From Bacteroidales bacterium UBA6192 (lineage in GTDB: Bacteria > Bacteroidota > Bacteroidia > Bacteroidales > F082), in NCBI GenBank assembly GCA_002422725.1, contig DITE01000019.1:1-64000 (forward strand): 64,000 nt of DNA, in the 5' to 3' direction. Both the position numbers and the translations under genes were made by a program. Below, one piece after another: positions 44,576 through 53,400 of this stretch. Positions within the stretch are counted from its first letter, which is position 1; each line of letters begins with the position of its first letter. The notes beneath the pieces were generated by a model, which made no database searches, was not told where the DNA came from, and saw only the letters and a list, made by a program, of their open reading frames with translations.

Positions 44576-45187
44576 ATGAATATCGTCTGCTTCGACATGG
44601 AAGGTGTTTTTACCCCGGAAATCTGGGTAAATGTGGCCCGCAAAACAGGTATTGATGCATTAAAGATTACCACCCGCGATGAGCCGGACTATGACAAATT
44701 GATGCTCTACCGGATTGCTATTCTTAAAAAGAACGGCATCACCCTGAAATACATTCAGGACGTGATCGCCTCACTTGATCTTTTACCTGGCGCACGTGAA
44801 TTCTTCGACAAAATACATGGACGTAACCAGGCTATTGTTGTCACCGATAGTTTTGTTGAATTTGCCATGCCTTTCATCCACAAATTAGGAAGCCCCCTGG
44901 TGCTTTGCCACAATCTGATTACCGATCAACACGGAATGATCACAGGCTATAAACTCAGGCAAGCTGACCCAAAACGAAGGGTTGTTGAAGCATTTCAAAG
45001 CCTCACTTACAAGGTAGTTAGCATTGGCGATTCATACAATGATATGGGTATGATTGCTCAGGCAGAAAAAGGAATCCTGTATTGTCCTCCCGAAAATGTG
45101 GTGAGGGATTACCCACAGTATCCGGTAACGCGCAATTACACCGAGCTTGAAGCATTGATTTTAAAATCCTTGGTCGAATTGGGTTAA
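44576..45187 (+). CDS. thrH: ThrH-type phosphoserine phosphatase/homoserine phosphotransferase
   Basis: This 203-residue HAD enzyme has the ThrH form of motif I, CFDMEGV (nucleophile Asp7, with Glu9 where most HADs have Asp), motif II AIVVTDS and motif IV SIGDSYNDMGM. In Pseudomonas, ThrH moves phosphate from phosphoserine to homoserine and so feeds threonine synthase. Its place just after thrC supports the same job here and suggests the genome may not need a classical homoserine kinase. Length (about 205) matches ThrH. Confidence 0.93.
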   Translation: MNIVCFDMEGVFTPEIWVNVARKTGIDALKITTRDEPDYDKLMLYRIAILKKNGITLKYIQDVIASLDLLPGAREFFDKIHGRNQAIVVTDSFVEFAMPFIHKLGSPLVLCHNLITDQHGMITGYKLRQADPKRRVVEAFQSLTYKVVSIGDSYNDMGMIAQAEKGILYCPPENVVRDYPQYPVTRNYTELEALILKSLVELG

Positions 45188-45356
45188 AAATGACGGCCCC
45201 ACCGATGTAATCAAACTCCTTCTATTTGCCAACCTGTGCAGAATAGTCTAAGTTTAGTAGACATCATTCTTTCAGTTAATTTCATATTATTTTCTATCAC
45301 TGTCCGGTATAAAATTCTTTCGTCCCTGATGGGACTTGGGTTTCTCTCCTAACTAA
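45188..45356. other. Intergenic region with a small GTCCC/GGGAC hairpin
   Basis: The region has stops in all frames. GTCCC (45322-45326) and GGGAC (45331-45335) form a 5-bp stem with a TGAT loop inside TTTCGTCCCTGATGGGACTT. I recall similar TTTCGTCCC...GGGACTT sequences as scattered intergenic repeats in other Bacteroidota; a genome search would confirm it. Confidence 0.4.
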
Positions 45357-45617
45357 CTTTACTACTTAATTATCAAACCAATTACCAGTGCAAGCGAAGC
45401 CCGTCTGATCCTGCTTGTGAAAGCCATTACACCCGAGGGCGCTACAAAAGATATCGCTGACCACACAATCTACATTAAAATCAAACTCAGTGGCTTTCTT
45501 CAGACTCTTCGCAGCTGGCTGTCTTACCTGCAGGACAACCCGGCAATGGTGGTCACGGTGATTTTGATCCCTGTGTTTGGATTTTTAGGCAAGCAGTATT
45601 TTGACAGGAAGAAATAA
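45357..45617 (+). pseudogene. Orphan C-terminal fragment with one membrane anchor
   Basis: An open frame from just after a stop at 45354 to the stop at 45617 reads like the tail of a larger protein: a beta-rich polar part (ITPEGATKDIADHTIYIKIK), then LQTLRSWLSYLQDNP, one membrane helix (MVVTVILIPVFGFLG) and a basic end (KQYFDRKK). The only start is a GTG at 45417, which would give 66 residues and no signal peptide. The open frame extends 20 codons upstream of that GTG in the same style. I read it as the remnant of a membrane-anchored protein that lost its front; a genuine small protein is the alternative. Confidence 0.45.
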
Positions 45618-45684
45618 AACCGATAGAAATTGCTCAGTCTTGCATTTTCTTCCTAAATTTATACTTTCTTTTAATGATGAAATA

Positions 45685-46458
45685 ATGCAAATGGAAACCA
45701 ACCGTGATTTAAAACTGGCTGTGATTATCGATGCCGACAATGTTCCCCATGCTCACATGAAAGGCATGATGGAAGAAATTGCCAAATATGGTGTGCCTAC
45801 TTTCAAAAGGATTTACGGCGACTGGACAAGGCCCAATCTGGGAGGCTGGAAGAATATCCTGCTCGAAAATGCCATCACACCAATTCAACAATACGGCTAC
45901 ACTACCGGTAAAAACGCAACCGATTCGGCTATGATTATCGATGCAATGGACATTCTATACACCGGCAAGGTGGATGGATTTTGCATCGTGTCGAGTGATA
46001 GCGATTTTACCAGGCTGGCAACAAGACTGCGTGAATCGGGCATGAAAGTGTTCGGGTTTGGCGAAAAAAAAACACCCCATCCTTTCATCGTTGCCTGCGA
46101 CAAATTCGTGTACCTCGAAATTCTGAAGAGCGTTGCAGAGCCAAAAAACACCTCTGCGCCCCGTCCACAGCTATCCGGGCTTAAAGAACAGGAAACCGTG
46201 CAAAAAATCAACGATGAAATGATTGCCTTCATTTCTTCAGGCGTTGATGCTGTTGCAGATGAGTCAGGCTGGGCTTTCCTGGGTGATGTTGGCAATCTTC
46301 TCAACAAAAAACGACCCGACTTTGACCCCAGAAATTATGGATTCGAAAAACTTACCCCATTGATCAAATCAATCAAAAAACATTTTGATATCGATGAGCG
46401 GGTAACGGACAGACCAAATATTAAACACGTATACATCAAATCGAAAGAGAAGAAATAG
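45685..46458 (+). CDS. NYN (PIN-like) nuclease domain protein with C-terminal LOTUS/OST-HTH domain
   Basis: This 257-residue protein has a NYN domain (about 8-150) with metal-binding acidic residues in AVIIDADNVPHAHM, KNATDSAMIIDAMDILY and FCIVSSDSDFTRLATRLRES. A linker (about 155-180) and a LOTUS/OST-HTH-like RNA-binding domain (about 195-250; GWAFLGDVGNLLNKKRPDFD) follow. NYN proteins are probable RNA-cleaving enzymes, LOTUS domains bind RNA; the target is unknown. I start at ATG 45685 (MQMETNRDLK); an ATG at 45601 lies inside the previous fragment. The repeat cluster starts right after its stop. Confidence 0.9.
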   Translation: MQMETNRDLKLAVIIDADNVPHAHMKGMMEEIAKYGVPTFKRIYGDWTRPNLGGWKNILLENAITPIQQYGYTTGKNATDSAMIIDAMDILYTGKVDGFCIVSSDSDFTRLATRLRESGMKVFGFGEKKTPHPFIVACDKFVYLEILKSVAEPKNTSAPRPQLSGLKEQETVQKINDEMIAFISSGVDAVADESGWAFLGDVGNLLNKKRPDFDPRNYGFEKLTPLIKSIKKHFDIDERVTDRPNIKHVYIKSKEKK

Positions 46459-46763
46459 CTGTTGCACGGAGAGCCACCAGGAAGACATGGTGGTTTTACA
46501 ATAGCTATTACACAGAGAGCCACAAAGAAGACACTAAGTTCCACAGAGAAAATAGATGTGCAGAGGATCATTATCCCTTTGTGTCACTCCGTGATTCTCT
46601 GCGGAACTTTGTGCCATAGCTCTTGCACGGAGCTCCACTGAGAAGACACTAAGTTCCACAGAGAAAAGATTGATTCTGATTCCATTATCACTTTGTGTCA
46701 CTCTGTGAATTCTCTGCGGAACTTTGTGCCATAGCTCTTGCACGAGAGCCCAAAGAAGACACG
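46459..46763. repeat. Intergenic tandem repeat cluster (CACGGAG/CCACAGAG family)
   Basis: Two near-complete copies (about 46503-46622 and 46617-46736) share blocks AGAAGACACTAAGTTCCACA, CTTTGTGTCACTC and TTCTCTGCGGAACTTTGTGC, with only the centres differing. Partial copies lie at 46456-46486 and 46731-46763. Inside each copy AAGTTCCACAGAGAA pairs with TTCTCTGCGGAACTT (one mismatch), a 15-bp stem. There is no reading frame and no transposase. It looks like a small non-coding, hairpin-forming mobile or REP-like repeat family of which several copies have piled up. Confidence 0.8.
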
Positions 46764-46773
46764 CTCAATTAGC

Positions 46774-46806
46774 TTGTTACCAATAAACGGAATATTTGTA
46801 CTTTTG
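46774..46806 (+). promoter_or_regulatory. Promoter of ruvA
   Basis: TTG (46774-46776), 22-nt spacer, TACTTTTG (46799-46806). Both boxes fit the Bacteroidota consensus. Transcription would start about 35 nt before the ruvA ATG and could continue into sprA. Confidence 0.6.
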
Positions 46807-46847
46807 CCCTGATATTCAACCAGGGCAAACGAAAGCAAACCAACTTC

Positions 46848-47429
46848 ATGTACGCATTTATAACAGGCAACGTAATCGAAAAAAATCCCGCTTTCGTTGT
46901 GATCGAAACCAACGGCATTGGCTATCAGCTTCATATATCACTTAACACTTATGCTGCTATCGGCGATCAAAACCGGTTTAAACTTTATACCTATCTTGCA
47001 GTGCGCGAAGATGCCCATGTGTTGTTTGGTTTTGCCGACGAACGCGAAAGGGCACTTTTTCTGCAACTGATCTCGGTGTCGGGTGTTGGCCCTAACACAG
47101 CGCGGATGATACTTTCGTCGCTGAGCACAGATGAGGCGATCGATGCCATCGCAACAGGCAATGTGTTTGCATTGCAATCCGTCAAAGGCATCGGAGGAAA
47201 AACAGCCCAGCGTATTGTGGTCGACCTCCAGGATAAGGTGGCTAAAGCAGCCTCCTTCCCCGAAAAAGTAGGGATGGTACACAATAGGTTGAAGGATGAA
47301 GCGTTATCAGGGCTGTTGATCCTTGGCTTTGGAAGGGTGCAGGCCGATAAGGCCCTCGAAAGGGTGCTCAGGGAACATCCCGATCCTACCGTTGAACTGT
47401 TGATCAAAGAAACATTAAAAATCTTGTAA
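46848..47429 (+). CDS. ruvA: Holliday junction branch-migration protein RuvA
   Basis: This 193-residue protein has the three RuvA domains: an OB fold (1-62; MYAFITGNVIEKNPAFVVIE), a double helix-hairpin-helix (about 65-140; ISVSGVGPNTARMILSSL, SVKGIGGKTAQRIVVDL) and the C-terminal RuvB-contacting domain (about 148-193; EALSGLLILGFGRVQADKAL). It binds four-way junctions and loads RuvB. sprA begins 59 bp downstream, an arrangement common in Bacteroidota. Confidence 0.97.
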   Translation: MYAFITGNVIEKNPAFVVIETNGIGYQLHISLNTYAAIGDQNRFKLYTYLAVREDAHVLFGFADERERALFLQLISVSGVGPNTARMILSSLSTDEAIDAIATGNVFALQSVKGIGGKTAQRIVVDLQDKVAKAASFPEKVGMVHNRLKDEALSGLLILGFGRVQADKALERVLREHPDPTVELLIKETLKIL

Positions 47430-47488
47430 CGGCTGCTATTTATGCTCATATGCTGTTCATTAATAGGAATTTATAAAAGGAAGAGCCA

Positions 47489-50400
47489 TTGATCCGGTTA
47501 GTGAAGTACTCATTTACACTCATGATCGTGGCAGCCTTTGCCATCGTACTAGCCGGTAATTTGTCTGCTTCAGACCGCTTGCCCGAAAGCCCCGTTCCTG
47601 CATTTCTCCCTAACACTCAGCAACCTGACACCACCCGGCCACCTCTTGTCTACCCTGTTCCGGTTGACCAGGGCGATCCATATCAGGAACTTGAAGACCA
47701 TTCACCCTTTTACCTGAAAGACCCTCCCAATATCAAGCGCGAAATCGTGTATGATCCGCTAAGTGGTGAGTATGTTTTTGTGTCGAAAGTCGGCAACTTC
47801 GAATACCGTGAACCGGTTTCGATGGACATGAAAGAATACCGCGATTATGACAACAAAAAGGGGATAAGAAATTATTGGAAAGAAAGGACCACCTCAACTG
47901 ATCCCCAGACTGCTTCTTCCATTATTCCGGCTATCTATATCGGCGGAGAAGCTTTCGACCGGATTTTCGGCGGCAACACCATCGACATACGTCCCCAAGG
48001 TTCTGCCGAAATAACTTTCGGTGTGCGCAGTGTGAACCGCGAAGATCCCCAGCTGGATGTCAGGCAACGACGCACAACCAACTTTGATTTTAATCAGAAA
48101 ATCCAAATGAACGTTATTGCCAAGATTGGCGATAAAATAGAGTTCAAAACAAATTACAACACCGAAGCTACTTTTCAGTTCGAGAACAAACTTGCCCTAA
48201 AATACGAAGGAAAAGAAGATGAGATTATTAAGCTGATCGAAGCCGGCAATGTGAGCATGCCGCTGAATACCACACTTATCAGTGGAAGCCAATCTTTGTT
48301 TGGTATTAAAACCAAAATGCAGTTTGGCAGGACAACACTTACCACTGTTTTCTCACAGCAGGAAAGCGAAACAAAAAACATCACTGTCCAGGGCGGTGCC
48401 CAGACAAATGAATTTAAACTGAGCAGTCTCGATTACGAAGAAAACAGACACTTCTTCGTCAACCAATACTTCCGCGAACGATACGAAGATGCACTTCAGA
48501 CACTTCCCATTGTTTCGTCGGATATCAACATTACCAAAGTGGAGGTATGGGTAACAAATATTGGTGCTCCGGTAACTGAAAACCGCAATATCGTTGCATT
48601 TACCGACCTGGGTGAGGGCAAATCAGAATGGATTTTCAACAAGGCAATTCAGCCAACCATTGGCCCACCCCTGCCGACCAACCGTTCGAATAACCTGGTT
48701 AGCCGCCTCGACACAGCGAGTATCAGAAATATCAACAGTGTAACCGCTTATCTTACAGGCGACCCTTTGAATATTGGTAAAAATGGCTATTTAGTTCCCG
48801 GACAGGACTTCGAAAAAGTTGAAAATGCGCGTAAACTTAGCCCTACCGAATTTTCATTTAATAGTAAACTTGGTTTCATTTCGCTCAACACCTCGTTGAA
48901 TGCCGATCAGACACTGGCTGTGGCTTACCAGTACACTGTTATCGGTTATGATAGTATTTTTCAGGTGGGTGAATTTTCCGATCAGGGTATTAACACACCC
49001 AATTGTCTGGCGGCGAAATTGTTGAAGAGTACTTCGATCAATACCCGTATGCCCATGTGGAACCTGATGATGAAAAACGTGTATTCAATCAGGGCTTTTC
49101 AGGTTAATCGGGATGATTTTACCTTCAACATCCTCTTCAAAGGAAATGAAAATGGTGTTCCAACAGGGTATTTCTCGGAAGGAAAGGACGAGGTAAAGGG
49201 AGTTCCGCTGATTCACCTCATGAACCTCGACAATCTAAACCAACAGACCAATCCTGTGAAAGGTGGCGACGGGGTGTTCGATTTTCTTGACAATGCCGCA
49301 ACAGGAGGGGGAACAATTAATTCGTCCAATGGCAGGATTTATTTTACTGTGCTGGAGCCTTTTGGCAGTCATATCCGCAAGAATATTTTTGCCGACGACC
49401 CCGATCTTGCCAACAAATATGCCTATGATTCCCTGTATACCTTAACCAAAGCAGGTGCCGAGCAATTTCCTGAAAAAAATAAATTTATTCTTGAGGGTTT
49501 CTACAAATCTCAGTCAGGCAGCGAAATCAACCTGAATGCATTGAATGTCCCACAGGGCTCGGTTCGGGTTACAGCAGGCGGAGTGCCCCTTTCAGAAAAT
49601 GTGGATTACACCGTTGACTATACCCTTGGGCGCGTGCGTATTATCAATGAAGGAATACTCAGCTCAGGCACACCCATCAATATCTCGCTCGAAAGCAACA
49701 CCATGTTTGCCATTCAGCAAAAAAGAATGATGGGGTTGCGTGTTGACCACGAAATCAATAAGGATTTCAAGATTGGCGGAACCCTGCTCAACCTGCACGA
49801 AAGACCACTGACACAAAAGGTGAATTATGGCGATGACCCCATTTCAAACACAATTTATGGACTTGATATGAGCTATCGCACCCAGTCGCGCTGGCTTACC
49901 AAAATGATAGATAAAATCCCTGGTATCAGCACAAAAGAAATTTCCAGAATCAATTTCGACGGTGAGTTTGCGCACTTTCTGCCCGGACATTCACGTGCCG
50001 TTGGAAAAACAGGGACTTCCTATATTGATGATTTTGAAGGCGCTAAATCCACCATCGACCTGCGGCAGCCAAACACCTGGTTTCTGGCCAGTACACCTCA
50101 GGGACAGCTCGATGCTTTTCCGGAAGCCGGCCCGGGTTCCCAGCTTAATTATGGCAAAAACCGCGCAAAATTAGCCTGGTACATTATCGACCCGCTATTT
50201 TACGACCGGTTCGGCACCTTAAGACCAGGAAATGTTGATAAGAATGAACTTTCGAAAAACAGTGTCCGCCAGGTACTTGAAACAGAAGTTTTTCCCAATA
50301 AACAATTACCATCCGGCATTCCGACCAATATCGCTGTCCTGAATCTGGCCTATTATCCATCAGAAAGGGGACCGTATAACTTCGATGTTTTGCCTAACAC

Positions 50401-53400
50401 CTACTCACGTGGTATCAACCAGCAAGGTTTCCTTGAGAGTCCTGAAACCCGCTGGGGAGGTATCATGCGTCGTATTGAATCAACGGATTTCGAGGCTACC
50501 AACATCGAGTACATCGAGTTCTGGATGATGGATCCTTTTACCGAAGACCCCGACAATGCCGGCGATTTGTATATCAACCTCGGCGATATATCGGAGGACA
50601 TTTTACGCGATGGCCGCAAGTTTTACGAGAATGGCCTGCCTACCTCCGAAGTTGTTGAGAATGTTGACACAACAATTTGGGGACGCGTCCCCACCATACA
50701 GGCACTGGTGGAATCGTTCAGCAGTATTGGTGGTTCCAGGCAATTCCAGGATGTGGGATATGATGGGCTCCGCGACCTTGATGAGCGCTCTTTTCATGCC
50801 CCCAACTTCCTCGACATTATCCGCGATCAGTTTGGCGCACAATCCGAAGCCTACCAGAATGCCCTTGAAGATCCTTCAGCTGATAATTTTCAGTATTTCA
50901 GGGGTTCACAACTCGACAGCGACTCGCGCTATTCGAGCATATTAGAGCGCTATAAGAATTTCAACGGCCCTGATGGCAACTCCCCTACCGATGATCAGAA
51001 TCCGGAAAACTATCCAACCAGTGCCACCTCAATGCCCAATGTTGAGGACATCAACCGCGACAACACACTGAGCGAAGCAGAACGCTATTTCCAATACCGT
51101 ATACGCCTCGATCCCAATAAAATGGTTGTAGGTGAAAATTTTATCGCCGACATTCAGGAAGCTGTTGGAATACCACTTTCGAACGGAGAAGTTGGTGAAG
51201 TCAAATGGTATCAGTTTAAAATTCCTTTGAACCAACCAGAACGGATTGTCGGCAGCATACAGGATTTCCGTTCCATCCGTTTCATCAGAATGTTCTTTAA
51301 TGGGTTTGAAAAACCAATTGTTGCACGTTTTGCAACACTCGAACTCGTCAGGGGCGAATGGCGCAAATACCGCTACAACCTTGAATCTCCGGGCGAATAC
51401 CTGGTTAACGACGATGCCAACGGAACCCGTTTTGATATTGCAGCTGTCAATATCGAAGAAAATGGCAGGCGCGAACCTATCCCCTATGTTGTGCCTCCAG
51501 GCATCGATCGTGAAATCAACTATGGTACAACCAGTTTGGTTCAGCTGAATGAACAGTCCATGCAGTTTACAGTCGACAATCTGCTCGATGGTGATGCCAG
51601 GGCTGCTTTCAAAACCACCGATTTTGATTTCAGGCAATACAAGAAACTGAAAATGTATGTGCATGCTGAAAAGCTGATTGAAGCGGAAAATCTGGAATAT
51701 GGCGACCTCACCGTATTCATCAGGCTGGGCAACGATTTCACTGAAAACTATTACGAGTATGAGATTCCCCTTTCCTTCACCCCTTGGGGCACAACCTACC
51801 TTGATGCTGAGGCAATCTGGCCCGAAAGCAACCGCTTTGAAATTGATCTTGAACAACTCGTATCGGTGAAACAAAACCGCAATATCGCCATGCGCGATCC
51901 CAACTCCGACATCAGACTCAATTATCCCTACATCGAATACATTGGTGATCACATTGTGAAAGTATTGGGAAGCCCAAGCATAAGCGATATCAATGGCATT
52001 ATGATTGGCGTCAGGAATCCCAAACGATTAAGCATAAGCTCAAATGACGATGGCAATTCAAAAAGCGCGATCATCTGGGTGAATGAATTGAGGGTTAGCG
52101 ACTTTGACAATAAAGGAGGATGGGCTGCCACAGCGCGGGTTGAAACCATGCTTGCCGATGTTGGTCGTGTGGTGGTTTCCGGTGCACACAGCAGTCCGGG
52201 TTTCGGGAGCCTCGACATGAAGGTGAACGAAACAGCGCGCCAGGCCACCACCAGTTTCGATATCGCAACTGACATTGACCTGGGAAAATTTCTGCCTGCC
52301 AAAACCGGCGTAAAAATACCCATGCACATTGACTATGGCGAATCGCATATCAAACCGGAGTACAACCCACTCGATCCTGACATTAAACTCAAAGACGATC
52401 TCGATTCCTATGCAACAAAGTCGCAGAAGGATTCACTGAGTCGTATCGTGAAAGACTATACTCAGCGTAAAAACATCAATTTCATCAATGTCAGGAAGGT
52501 CAGGGTGGGAAATGCCAGTCCACCTAAGATTTACGACATCGAAAACCTGAGCGTATCATACGCTTACAGCGAAATCTATCAGAGAAACATTGATCTGGAG
52601 TTCGATCTCAGAAAAAATTACCGCGGAGGAATTGGCTATAACTTTTCTAATAGTCCGAAAATTGTGCAGCCGTTCAACAAGGCTGGCTGGGCGCGTAAAC
52701 CAGCTTTTCAGCTTATCAAAGATTTCAATTTTTATTATCTGCCAAAGAATTTTGCTTTCCGGACAGACATGAACCGGAGCAACAACAACAAAAAATTCCG
52801 GAACAAAAGCGAGGGCGATATCATTACCTATCCTATCAGTGCCAAAACCTGGACATGGAACAGAAATTATGATTTAAAGTTCGATTTAACCAAAGGCCTC
52901 ACCTTCGACTTCAGCGCAGGTGCCAATGCCTACATTTATGAACCTTCAGGAAACCCGGAAAGGGGATCGGAGGAGTGGAAGCTCAACCGCGACACCATCA
53001 TGGATGAAATTTACCGTTTTGGGTCAAAAAGTAATTATAACCAGATCGTTAAGCTTAATTATACCATCCCGATAAACAAAATCCCCATATTTAACTGGAT
53101 AACGGCTACTGCAGGATATCAGGGGACTTTTACCTGGACCGCTTCACCCTTGTCGGTGCAGGACAGAATTGGCAACACGATAGCAAATCAGAACACGAAA
53201 CAACTCAACGGAAATCTTGATCTCGTTAAGCTCTACAACAAAATCAATTACCTCAAGGGACTCAACACACCGGCCAAAGGAGCACGTGGTAGTGGACCTA
53301 CACCACGTTCCATCGATCAAATGAAGCGCCCCGAAAGAACCAATCCTGAACAGACTGCAGAAACACCTGCCGATTCATTAGCTTCCGGGCCCAGGGTCAA

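Noticed and set aside
46459..46763. CRISPR array
   Set aside because: Repeat units are ~115 bp, only two full copies, with internal inverted repeats and no regular spacers; no cas gene is in the window.
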